From the IMG/VR virus record IMGVR_UViG_3300028025_004664, positions 1-44,444 of that record: 44,444 nucleotides of DNA. One strand, given 5' to 3'. Shown piece by piece: positions 8,854 to 16,743 of this stretch. The position numbers and the translations under genes are program-made. Below the pieces are notes generated by a model. The model did no database searches, was not told the DNA's origin, and saw only the letters and a list, made by a program, of their open reading frames with translations. Positions within the stretch are counted from its first letter, which is position 1. Each line of letters begins with the position of its first letter. The DNA comes from a virus.

Positions 8854-9564
8854 ATGAATGCTACTGTGATTATACCAACTACGGGTTCACCGGAGTTGAA
8901 AGATGCTGTTCAATCCGTACTTGAACAAACCTATGAAACAAAATGTTATGTGGTTTCTGATGGTATGAAACACCATTCAAAAACAAGAATCATTACTGAT
9001 GACTTTCTTTCCAGAAAAAATTTAGAAAGATGTTATCTACCCATCAATGTCGGTGCCAACGGATTCTATGGCCACCGAGTCTATGCTGCTTTCACACACT
9101 TAATTGATACTGAATATGTTCTATATTTGGACCAAGACTGTTGGATGGAACCAGAACACGTAGAAACATGTATCAACACCATGAAAGAAAAGAAACTTGA
9201 TTGGACGTATTCACTTAGAAAAATTTGTGATAAAGATGGCAACTACATAACAAATGATGATTGTGAATCACTTGGTAAATGGCAAACTTACCATGGAGTT
9301 AATCATATAGATACTAATTGCTATTGCCTTAAAACAGAAATTGCGATAAAATTGGCACAAGTTTGGCATGGCGGTTGGGGTCAAGATAGAGTTTGGTTAC
9401 AAGCTCTCTCACAATACTTCCCCAACTTTGATTGTACTGGTAAATATACAGTAAATTATAGAGTAGATGGAAATCCAGGTTCTGTTAACGCAGACTTCTT
9501 CCACAATGGTAATAAAATAATGAATGACAAATACAATGGAGTTTACCCATGGCGAAAAATTTAA
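8854..9564 (+). CDS. Glycosyltransferase family 2-like protein
   Basis: About 236 residues, with a GT-A start (N-A-T-V-I-I-P-T-T-G-S-P-E-L-x-x-A-V-Q-S-V-L-E-Q-T-Y) typical of family 2 glycosyltransferases. A DxD motif, YLDQDCWM with D93 and D95, would bind the metal and nucleotide sugar. The ATG at 8854 is preferred over an in-frame TTG at 8848 because the conserved motif starts right after it and AGAGG precedes it. This is the first gene of a nine-gene accessory cassette (8854-15439) apparently devoted to surface glycans. The likely role is transfer of a sugar to a host or phage surface molecule; donor and acceptor are unknown. Confidence 0.85.
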   Translation: MNATVIIPTTGSPELKDAVQSVLEQTYETKCYVVSDGMKHHSKTRIITDDFLSRKNLERCYLPINVGANGFYGHRVYAAFTHLIDTEYVLYLDQDCWMEPEHVETCINTMKEKKLDWTYSLRKICDKDGNYITNDDCESLGKWQTYHGVNHIDTNCYCLKTEIAIKLAQVWHGGWGQDRVWLQALSQYFPNFDCTGKYTVNYRVDGNPGSVNADFFHNGNKIMNDKYNGVYPWRKI

Positions 9565-10409
9565 TCATCGGTGCTTTTTCAGGATACAACTACAATCAAT
9601 TAAAACCTTGGGTTGAATCTATTGAAACTTGTGGTTTCAAAGGCGACAAAGTAATGGTTGTCGGTGATGCAACGGATGAAACTTGTATAGAACTTGTAAG
9701 ACACGGTTTTGAATTACACGTTATGCCGAAAATCAATGCACCAATTCATGTTGCAAGATTCTGGTCAATATATGATTTCTTGTATCATAACGGATCAAAA
9801 TATGATATTGTTGTAACCACCGATGTTAAAGATGTTTATTTCCAAAGAGATCCATGTAAATGGATTACTGATAACTTGGGTGATAAATCTTTGGTGGCCG
9901 GTTCTGAATCCATGAGATACAAAGATGAACCATGGGGTAATGATAACTTACTCCAAACTTACGGCAGAGGTGTTTATGATAGGTTCAAAGATAATATAAT
10001 CTATAATGTAGGAACCTTTGGTGGTAAATCTGACTATGTTAGAGATATGTGTTTCAACATATTCACCAATTCAATCAACAGGCCAATTCCTATCGTTGAC
10101 CAGGCGGTCTATAATGTGTTACTGAACACACAACCTTATAAAGATAGTGTATTGTTTACCGACCAAGAAGATGGATGGGCAGTACAACTTGGTACTACTG
10201 GTGACCCATCTAAAATGGATCAATTCAGGCCGTTTCTGACAGAACCAGAACCTATCTTTGATTATGATAATAAAATTATTACAACAACGGATTATATACT
10301 ACATTGCATCGTACATCAATATGACCGTGTTCCAAAATGGAAAAATTTGGTCATGGAAATGTACAATCAAGAAGAACCGACTCAATTTTTTACATATAGG
10401 ACTACATGA
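9549..10409 (+). CDS. GT-A-type glycosyltransferase-like protein
   Basis: A 286-residue protein overlapping the preceding gene by 16 bases. The first strand (N-L-I-I-G-A-F-S-G-Y-N-Y) and the central V-V-T-T-D-V-K-D-V-Y-F (D92, D95) are typical of GT-A nucleotide-sugar transferases in which the acidic pair binds the metal. A later IYNVGTFGG segment and VDQAVYN fit the acceptor side of such folds. It is part of the glycan cassette, and the overlap implies coupled translation. Substrate is unknown. Confidence 0.75.
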   Translation: MAKNLIIGAFSGYNYNQLKPWVESIETCGFKGDKVMVVGDATDETCIELVRHGFELHVMPKINAPIHVARFWSIYDFLYHNGSKYDIVVTTDVKDVYFQRDPCKWITDNLGDKSLVAGSESMRYKDEPWGNDNLLQTYGRGVYDRFKDNIIYNVGTFGGKSDYVRDMCFNIFTNSINRPIPIVDQAVYNVLLNTQPYKDSVLFTDQEDGWAVQLGTTGDPSKMDQFRPFLTEPEPIFDYDNKIITTTDYILHCIVHQYDRVPKWKNLVMEMYNQEEPTQFFTYRTT

Positions 10410-10972
10410 TGAGTGATACAATTACATTTAATACAGAAACACAAGCATTCGGAATGCAAAGACCAAAATGTTCGGGTTACGGACTTGGTGCCATGATTGC
10501 AAAGATGGAGAAACCACAAGTACTAGAAATCGGTTGTGATATTGGTGATACAACACAATTTTTATTGGATAGTAATCCAACTTGTGTTTTACTTGGTATT
10601 GATCCATATGAAAACTATATTGATTGGAATGGAAACAATCTAAATGAACGTGAAGTTGTTTATGACAAATTTATATCTCGTTTGGATGGTTATTCTAATC
10701 GTTTTGATTTGATACGTGACTATTCCGATAACTGTGTTGATAATGTTGAAGATAACCATTTTGATTTAATCTTTATTGATGGTTTACATACTTACGACCA
10801 GTTGACAAAAGACTGTGCCAACTATTATTACAAATTAAAAGAAGGTGGCATCTTTGCTGGTCATGATTACAATGCCATTCCGGGTGTTCGTAAAGCTGCT
10901 GATGAATTTGCAGCGAAAGTTGGTAGAGAAATTCATTTTACAGAGTGTGACGTTTGGTACTGGATTAAATGA
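10406..10972 (+). CDS. SAM-dependent methyltransferase (class I)
   Basis: A 188-residue Rossmann methyltransferase. Motif I is LEIGCDIGDTT at about residues 40-50, a post-I acidic segment GIDPYENY follows, and motif IV is LIFIDGLHTYDQ. The end (G-G-I-F-A-G-H-D-Y) is characteristic of the Methyltransf_24 group, often found in polysaccharide and cephalosporin-hydroxylase-like clusters. ATG codons at 10406 and 10409 are both possible starts. It overlaps its neighbours by four bases on both sides. In this context it probably methylates a sugar or glycan intermediate; this is inferred from neighbours. Confidence 0.85.
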   Translation: MMSDTITFNTETQAFGMQRPKCSGYGLGAMIAKMEKPQVLEIGCDIGDTTQFLLDSNPTCVLLGIDPYENYIDWNGNNLNEREVVYDKFISRLDGYSNRFDLIRDYSDNCVDNVEDNHFDLIFIDGLHTYDQLTKDCANYYYKLKEGGIFAGHDYNAIPGVRKAADEFAAKVGREIHFTECDVWYWIK

Positions 10973-11646
10973 AGATAGCAATATGTTTTTTTGGTGTATT
11001 GCACGGTGAAGTTGGCAGACCTTATGATGTAAGGCACTGTTGGCCAAATCTATCTCGTATGGTTGCTGAACCTTTTAAAGAAGAACATCAGGTTGATATT
11101 TTATTATCAACTTATAAAGTCGATGATGAGATGATTGAAAAAGAAATCTATGATATGATTAATCCGAATCATGTACAAATTTCCAATATACAAAATTCTA
11201 ATTCTAAGACGACTAAATTGGCTACGTTCAAATTGTTGGAAAATAAAGATTATGATTTTGTTATAATGACAAGAACTGACCTTCATTTTTCGGAAGTATT
11301 AATAGATAAGATAGATTATGATAAATTTAATTTTTTATTCCACGAAAGTGGCCGTAAAAAAGAAAGTTTAACTTGTGATAATTTTTACGCATGGCCATAT
11401 AAATTTACCGAACAGGTTAAGAAATCATTTGAAGAATGTCCTAAGATAAATGACCACGATACACATAAATTGTTCGAATCATTATCAAAAAATATTTCCA
11501 CCGATGACATACACTATATTGCCGGTGAAGAAGAATATTATAGTGATGTGAATAAGTATTTTACAATATGTAAAGTATTCTCAAATAGTAGAATAGAACA
11601 TGGTCTACATGAAGAAGTGATGGAAAGGTTTAATATTAAAAAATGA
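10969..11646 (+). CDS. Glycosyltransferase-like protein, paralogue 1 of 3
   Basis: A 225-residue protein with a start K-I-A-I-C-F-F-G and a central MTRTDLHF (R102, T103, D104). The same plan, a first strand ending in C-F-x-G or L-S-G followed about 100 residues later by an arginine and [TY]D motif after a hydrophobic strand, recurs in the next two genes. This pattern is seen in GT-A-like proteins of phages and capsule loci, where the aspartate would bind the nucleotide sugar. It is joined to its neighbours by four-base overlaps. Activity and substrate are not demonstrated. Confidence 0.65.
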   Translation: MKIAICFFGVLHGEVGRPYDVRHCWPNLSRMVAEPFKEEHQVDILLSTYKVDDEMIEKEIYDMINPNHVQISNIQNSNSKTTKLATFKLLENKDYDFVIMTRTDLHFSEVLIDKIDYDKFNFLFHESGRKKESLTCDNFYAWPYKFTEQVKKSFEECPKINDHDTHKLFESLSKNISTDDIHYIAGEEEYYSDVNKYFTICKVFSNSRIEHGLHEEVMERFNIKK

Positions 11647-12332
11647 AAGATTGTATAGTATTATCAGGTCAATATAGGACCTTTGACGAAACATGGGGAA
11701 ATATCAAACAATTCATTGAGTTAAATGATTTGGATGTTTATTGCCATTTATGGTCTACAGATGAAAATGAAATTGAAAATGTTCGTGATAGATTAAATCC
11801 AATTAAATTCTTACATGAAAATTACAAAGATTATGTGGATGTATTTGATGGTATAGATGAACGAATTCGTATGACACATCCAAAAGGGCCTAATCAAGAC
11901 AAATTGGCTGGCAACGCATCAATGAACTTTGGTCGTAAACAGGCCTTCAATCTAGTTGATAAAGAATATCGTAATTTGATTTATTGTAGGTATGATATAT
12001 CCTTTAATCCTGTTTTCAAATTCGATTATATTGATTGCCTTTTAACACCATTAGAAGAATCGTACAATCTAATTTCGGATATTTTTGCCATTATGCCGTT
12101 TAGTGATGCAAAGCATTATTTCATTTATAATGAATATGAAAGATTACATTCGACACAATTTGAAACAGAGTTTGAAAATTATTTGAGAAATGTTAGAATG
12201 TATGGTGATGAAAATATAAGAATACACAAATATGAGAGATACTGTCCACACATGATGTTATTGCGTAATATATACATGAACAACATAAAGAATGTTGCAA
12301 CAAATCAACTTACAGTATCCTTACGCCGATGA
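11643..12332 (+). CDS. Glycosyltransferase-like protein, paralogue 2 of 3
   Basis: A 229-residue protein beginning C-I-V-L-S-G-Q-Y-R-T-F and carrying the central Y-C-R-Y-D-I-S-F motif (R116, Y117, D118). The start strand, the Q-x-R after it and the R-x-D position match the neighbours at 10969 and 12329, indicating tandem duplication followed by divergence. An H-L-W-S segment after a D-V-Y-C strand matches the I-H-T-W of the next paralogue. It overlaps both neighbours by four bases. Confidence 0.65.
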   Translation: MKDCIVLSGQYRTFDETWGNIKQFIELNDLDVYCHLWSTDENEIENVRDRLNPIKFLHENYKDYVDVFDGIDERIRMTHPKGPNQDKLAGNASMNFGRKQAFNLVDKEYRNLIYCRYDISFNPVFKFDYIDCLLTPLEESYNLISDIFAIMPFSDAKHYFIYNEYERLHSTQFETEFENYLRNVRMYGDENIRIHKYERYCPHMMLLRNIYMNNIKNVATNQLTVSLRR

Positions 12333-13006
12333 AAATAGCATTATGTTTTGCTGGCCAAGCCAGAAGTTTTGAAAAAGGTTATGAATATTACAAGCGTAAT
12401 CTTTTTGACCATTATGATGTGGATGTATACATTCATACATGGAAGTTTTTGAAACAAAATGATTTGGTTGCATTATATAAGCCAAAGGCTTGTGAGTTTG
12501 AAATACCACCACAAGGCGATTACAACTCAAAATATACCAATACACCAAATGCCCAAAAATATCCTCCAAAAAATACATACAATCAATTCTATTCACTCTA
12601 TCATGTTAATCAATTGATTCAAGGGGAGTATGATTGGGTTATTCGGAGTAGAACCGATTATGCTTTAAATACATTCATTCCTTTTTCAGAATTGGATAAT
12701 ACCAAGTTGTATATACCAAATTGTCGAATGGTACCAGAAAGAGATTTTGGCAATGACCAGTTTGCTTTTGGTTCACAAGAAACTATGATAAAATATATGT
12801 CAACGTTTGTCAATGGTGATAAGTATTATTATGCTGGAACACAATTTATTGGTGAAGATTTGATGAGAGCCAATTTACATGAACACAATTTACATGGTGA
12901 AAATCTTGTTTATGTTGATATGAATAATCCTTTTCCTCCAGGTCCACATAATGGCACATGGCATTCTTTGATACGAGATGATGTTGACCAATGGAACAAA
13001 TTATAA
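12329..13006 (+). CDS. Glycosyltransferase-like protein, paralogue 3 of 3
   Basis: A 225-residue protein with K-I-A-L-C-F-A-G-Q-A-R-S-F at the start, D-V-Y-I-H-T-W in the second strand and W-V-I-R-S-R-T-D-Y (R108, T109, D110) at the putative active site. It shows the clearest version of the motif plan shared with the two preceding genes. A Q-F-A-F-G-S segment follows, similar to the acceptor loop of capsular transferases. It overlaps the kinase-like gene by 16 bases. Function is inferred from motif plan and cassette context. Confidence 0.7.
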   Translation: MKIALCFAGQARSFEKGYEYYKRNLFDHYDVDVYIHTWKFLKQNDLVALYKPKACEFEIPPQGDYNSKYTNTPNAQKYPPKNTYNQFYSLYHVNQLIQGEYDWVIRSRTDYALNTFIPFSELDNTKLYIPNCRMVPERDFGNDQFAFGSQETMIKYMSTFVNGDKYYYAGTQFIGEDLMRANLHEHNLHGENLVYVDMNNPFPPGPHNGTWHSLIRDDVDQWNKL

Positions 13007-13743
13007 AAGAACTTAAAGGACATTCAGGTGCTCAGATTTTTTTAATGAAAAATGAAAGTGGTCTTTTTGTTCGTAAAACAGATAATATAGAAAGAAATAT
13101 AGAACGATTGACCGTATTACATAGTGTTGGTTATCCTGTTCCTACTATTTACAGTCATACAAAAACTCAAGTTGATATGCAGTACATACATGGTTTAGAT
13201 ATGAAAACATATTTGACACACAATAATATTGGTGATTTGTCAAAGTTTATTATTGCGACATTCAAAGCATTTTCATCCGAATCTATTGAAAAGGATTATA
13301 CCGAAACATATCATCAAAAGTTGAAATGGTTGGAATCAAATACAGATTTACCTTTTACTAAAGATGAATTGATAGATAAACTTCCAAAATTATTACCATC
13401 ATCAATATATCATGGTGACTTGACTTTAGAAAACATCATACATTCAGATAGTGGATTCTACATGATTGATCCAGTAACAACTGATTATGATTCATATATT
13501 TTTGATATTGGTAAAATGAGACAAGATATGGAGTGTAAATGGTTCTTACGTGGAACTGACATTATGTTGGACACCAAACTACAACAATTACAGGACACAA
13601 TCAAAGAATCTTTTCCATATGCGTTTGATGATTCTATATTGATTGTAATGTTACTGAGAGTATTATCACATTGTCAAAAAGGTGATGATGATTATAAATT
13701 TTTAATGAAGAATATAAAAAAATTATGGGAGAATTTGAAATGA
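12991..13743 (+). CDS. APH / choline-kinase-like phosphotransferase
   Basis: A 250-residue small-molecule kinase of the aminoglycoside phosphotransferase fold. The Brenner motif Y-H-G-D-L-T-L-E-N (H141, D143, N148) supplies the catalytic base and metal ligand, and M-I-D-P-V with D160 is the DFG-like metal site. The N-lobe is short. It is directly followed, in an ATGA overlap, by a nucleotidyltransferase. The kinase-plus-nucleotidyltransferase order matches LicA-LicC (choline phosphorylation, then CDP-choline synthesis) and other capsule-decoration pathways. I infer that it phosphorylates a small alcohol, amino-alcohol or sugar destined for nucleotide activation; the substrate cannot be read from sequence. 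Confidence 0.8.
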   Translation: MEQIIKELKGHSGAQIFLMKNESGLFVRKTDNIERNIERLTVLHSVGYPVPTIYSHTKTQVDMQYIHGLDMKTYLTHNNIGDLSKFIIATFKAFSSESIEKDYTETYHQKLKWLESNTDLPFTKDELIDKLPKLLPSSIYHGDLTLENIIHSDSGFYMIDPVTTDYDSYIFDIGKMRQDMECKWFLRGTDIMLDTKLQQLQDTIKESFPYAFDDSILIVMLLRVLSHCQKGDDDYKFLMKNIKKLWENLK

Positions 13744-14768
13744 GAGTAATTGTACCAGCAGCTGGATTGTCAACACGGTTTCCTGATATGAAACCGAAAT
13801 ATCTTCTTTATGATTACAAACATGAATTGATGATTGCCAATTCTATCAGACCATTTTTACGTGAAGGTTATAAAGTTACAATTGGTATACTTAAAGAACA
13901 CGATGAGAAATATAATGCAACACAATTTATCAATTATGAATTTGGTGATTCTGTAGATGTTGTTGTTCTGGATGTACCCACAAAAGGTCCTGCTGATACA
14001 GTGTTTCAGATTATTGAAAAACTTGGTCTATACTCAGAACCAATATTCATCAAAGACTGTGATAGTTTCTTTGAACATGATATCTCAGAAGGCAATTATG
14101 TCTGTGTTTCTAAAATATCAGACCATGAGTTTCTAAAGAAAATTGCTTCTAAGAGTTTTACTGTGGCCAACAATCAAGGTATAATCACCGACATTGTAGA
14201 AAAAGAAGTAGTATCAGATACATTCTGTGTTGGTGGTTACAAGTTCTCATCCGCTTTGATGTACAAAGAAGCCTTTAAACGATTGAGTAGTGAACGTGAA
14301 GTCTTTGTTTCGGATGTAATTAGTGTTTGTATTGGTGATATGAATATCTTCAATGAGAAGAAAGTACGTGATTATACTGATGTTGGCACGGCACAAGATT
14401 GGTTTGAATATAACGACAAACCTGTAATCTTCTGTGATATTGATGGTACAATCATTATCAACCAAGGTCGAGTTGGTACTAACAGTTATACGGACAAACC
14501 TATACCACTAGAAAAAAATATCAAAAGACTTCTGGAACTACAAGACAAAGGTGCTCAGTTTGTTTTTACTACAGCAAGAAAGAATGAACACAAAGCACTA
14601 ACAAGAGATATGTTATATGATTTGGGATTCAAAAGTTTTGATTTGATTACTGGACTACAGAATTCAAGACGTATTTTGATTAATGATTACAATGAAGCTA
14701 ATCCATTTCCGAGAGCAGAATCAGTCAATATCAGAAGAAACTCAGACAATCTAAGTGACTTTCTATGA
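13740..14768 (+). CDS. Nucleotidyltransferase-HAD fusion protein
   Basis: A bifunctional protein of about 342 residues. Residues 1-225 form a sugar-phosphate or phosphocholine nucleotidyltransferase: V-I-V-P-A-A-G-L-S-T-R-F (3-14) with the K-P-K-Y motif (18-21), then K-D-C-D-S for the metal site. Residues 228-340 form a HAD-superfamily domain with F-C-D-I-D-G-T (D233, D235) and a later F-T-T-A-R. The ATG at 13740 is preferred (GGGAG just upstream, ATGA overlap with the kinase) over the in-frame ATG at 13725. A transferase fused to a phosphatase or kinase-like HAD domain suggests one polypeptide that processes a phosphorylated intermediate and activates it as CDP or NDP. Substrate is unknown. 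Confidence 0.85.
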   Translation: MRVIVPAAGLSTRFPDMKPKYLLYDYKHELMIANSIRPFLREGYKVTIGILKEHDEKYNATQFINYEFGDSVDVVVLDVPTKGPADTVFQIIEKLGLYSEPIFIKDCDSFFEHDISEGNYVCVSKISDHEFLKKIASKSFTVANNQGIITDIVEKEVVSDTFCVGGYKFSSALMYKEAFKRLSSEREVFVSDVISVCIGDMNIFNEKKVRDYTDVGTAQDWFEYNDKPVIFCDIDGTIIINQGRVGTNSYTDKPIPLEKNIKRLLELQDKGAQFVFTTARKNEHKALTRDMLYDLGFKSFDLITGLQNSRRILINDYNEANPFPRAESVNIRRNSDNLSDFL

Positions 14769-15439
14769 TACCTGATAAGAACCTATTCATCATAACATCC
14801 TCATTGAAACCAAATTCGGGTGCTTTTAGTGATGACCAGAGATTTGCACAGACAGTTGCCACTTTAAAATCTGTTCGGAATAAAGTACCAGAAGGAATTA
14901 TTGTATTTACGGATGTATCATTAAGAACAGTTTCCGATTTAGAACGACAAACAATTGCTGGTTTATGTAATGCTTATATTGATTTAAGTACTCAACCCGA
15001 TGTTAGGTCACTTTCTATGAATGGCCAAAAGAGTGCAGCTGAAAATGCTTTATTATTCTTTACATTACATACACTGAAACAAAATAATCTACTGAAAGAT
15101 GTTAAGAGAATCTTTAAATTCTCAGCAAGGTCTGAACTGGAAGATACTTTTGATATTAGGGAATATGACAATTTATTTGGTAAATATGTCTTTAAGAAAG
15201 CAATTCCCACTTGGATGCCCAATGGACCAGAAAAATTGTTTATTACCAGATTGTTTTCTTTTTGTTCATCATTAGTAGATAATTACTTATCAGTAATAAA
15301 CAAAAATATACCTATAACAAATCAAATGGATACTGAACATGCTCATTGGGTAAACATACCAAAAGAGTATTTGGTTGAGTTTGACAAAGTACATTGCTGG
15401 GGTTGGTTGGCTGGTAATGGCCAGATTGAACATTATTGA
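14765..15439 (+). CDS. Putative glycosyltransferase-like protein, end of glycan cassette
   Basis: A 224-residue protein overlapping the preceding gene by four bases. It contains L-F-I-I-T-S-S-L-K-P at the start and R-I-F-K-F-S-A-R-S-E-L-E-D-T-F-D in the middle. The K-F/I-S-[GA]-R-x-x-L-x-D-x-F pattern occurs in viral and capsular glycosyltransferase-like proteins, where it follows the nucleotide-binding strands. The C-terminus has conserved tryptophan and glycine residues (W-G-W-L-A-G-N-G). It is the last gene before a 110-base intergenic region containing a late promoter, so it closes the cassette. Confidence 0.6.
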   Translation: MIPDKNLFIITSSLKPNSGAFSDDQRFAQTVATLKSVRNKVPEGIIVFTDVSLRTVSDLERQTIAGLCNAYIDLSTQPDVRSLSMNGQKSAAENALLFFTLHTLKQNNLLKDVKRIFKFSARSELEDTFDIREYDNLFGKYVFKKAIPTWMPNGPEKLFITRLFSFCSSLVDNYLSVINKNIPITNQMDTEHAHWVNIPKEYLVEFDKVHCWGWLAGNGQIEHY

Positions 15440-15495
15440 CCGCTATATATCTGTCCCAATATTTCTTCAGGTTGTATAAGTCTGGTGAAATCCTT

Positions 15496-15503
15496 TATAA
15501 ATA
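15496..15503 (+). promoter_or_regulatory. T4-type late promoter TATAAATA
   Basis: A perfect TATAAATA octamer lies 46 bases upstream of the ATG at 15550 in a 110-base intergenic region (15440-15549). It matches the T4 late promoter consensus recognised by a gp55-type sigma factor with the sliding clamp. It marks the start of the block of putative internal head proteins. Nothing else is evident in this intergenic region apart from an AAGGG ribosome binding site. Confidence 0.8.
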
Positions 15504-15549
15504 AGCCCATTGGCAACCAAAGTGTGTTGCATATCTAAGGGTAAAATCA

Positions 15550-16743
15550 ATGTTGACATTTAAATCATTCCTAACAGAAGAATCCGAAGGTTCGGAACTT
15601 AAGCACATTCACCATGCGGAAGACCGTCCTTTGATGCACGGACATGCAGGTTTCGAACACGCACATGAAGCACTAATGAAGGCTCATGCTCATATGACTT
15701 CTGGTGCAAATAGTAGTAACTTGACTATGAAATATGATGGTTCTCCATCTCTTGTCTTTGGTCATCATCCTAAGAATGGTAAGTTCTTTGTTGCAACTAA
15801 GTCTGCTTTCAATAAAGATCCAAAAATTAATCACACAGAAAAAGATATTGACCGAAACCACGGTCACTCACCTGGTCTGGCAAAGACACTTAAGCACGCA
15901 TTGAAACATCTACCAAAAGTTACACCTAAGACTGGTGTTTACCAAGGTGATTTGATGCACCATGCAGAAACCAAACACCTACATGAAGGTGTTATATTAG
16001 AAGCAAAAGGTAGTAAAGTATCATTCACACCAAATACAATCACTTATACACCTAAAAGTAAAGAAGATGTTGATAAAATAAAAAGGTCTAAAGTTGGTAT
16101 TGTAGTTCATCAGAAATATAGTGATGACATGAAAAGTGCTTCACCTCATGTTGACCACCAAAACTTTAAAGAACATCCAGATGTTCATATACATGGTGCA
16201 GAACATGACACCAGTAAAGTTAAACATTCAGCAGAGAACGAAAAGAAATTCCAGTCTCACATGGCTGCCGCCAAAGAAATCCATGATACACATGGTCACA
16301 AAATGTATGATGCAGTTCACCACAAACATGGTGGTGAATCTGGCCACTTATCTACATACATCAATAAAACTGTAAGACACGATGAAGTTCCGTCTGTTAA
16401 GGGTTTCAAAGAACATATAAAAGATGTGCACGAAAAACAGGCTGCCAAAGTTAAAACAGATAAAGCCAAGGCAGAAAAAACTAGTGAAGGCAATTCACAA
16501 ATTGCTCACATCGAAAAGAATAAATCTCATTATGGAAATTTGTTTGCAATGCACCATCACTTACACCAAGCCAAGAATGCTTTGGTGAATTCTTTGGAAA
16601 CACATGAAGGTCGTTACGAACACCACATTGAAGGTAAGAAATCTAAACCAGAAGGTTTTGTTGTACACCACGATAATCAACCAACTAAATTAGTTAATCG
16701 TGCTGAATTTGCTAAACAAAATTTGTTAAAGGTAAGAAAATGA
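15550..16743 (+). CDS. Ligase-fold nucleotidyltransferase-like protein with capsid-targeting-like N-terminus
   Basis: A 397-residue, histidine-rich basic protein. The first ten residues (MLTFKSFLTE) match the pattern of the T4 internal-protein capsid-targeting sequence with an [LI]-x-E cleavage site at 8-10. The body carries the signature of covalent nucleotidyltransferases: K61-Y-D-G64 (motif I, adenylated lysine), V-Y-Q-G-D around 130-134 (motif III-like), P-E-G-F-V-V with E368 (motif IV) and K380-L-V-N-R (motif V). Between motifs III and IV is a long His/Lys-rich insertion. This architecture is widespread in marine T4-like phages and usually left as a domain of unknown function (I believe DUF6267). 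A DNA or RNA end-joining or capping role is inferred. It is the first gene after the late promoter. Confidence 0.8.
   Translation: MLTFKSFLTEESEGSELKHIHHAEDRPLMHGHAGFEHAHEALMKAHAHMTSGANSSNLTMKYDGSPSLVFGHHPKNGKFFVATKSAFNKDPKINHTEKDIDRNHGHSPGLAKTLKHALKHLPKVTPKTGVYQGDLMHHAETKHLHEGVILEAKGSKVSFTPNTITYTPKSKEDVDKIKRSKVGIVVHQKYSDDMKSASPHVDHQNFKEHPDVHIHGAEHDTSKVKHSAENEKKFQSHMAAAKEIHDTHGHKMYDAVHHKHGGESGHLSTYINKTVRHDEVPSVKGFKEHIKDVHEKQAAKVKTDKAKAEKTSEGNSQIAHIEKNKSHYGNLFAMHHHLHQAKNALVNSLETHEGRYEHHIEGKKSKPEGFVVHHDNQPTKLVNRAEFAKQNLLKVRK

Noticed and set aside
15440-15549. Possible tRNA or other structured RNA in the largest intergenic region
   Set aside because: No cloverleaf or long stem could be found by eye; only the late promoter and a ribosome binding site are supported.
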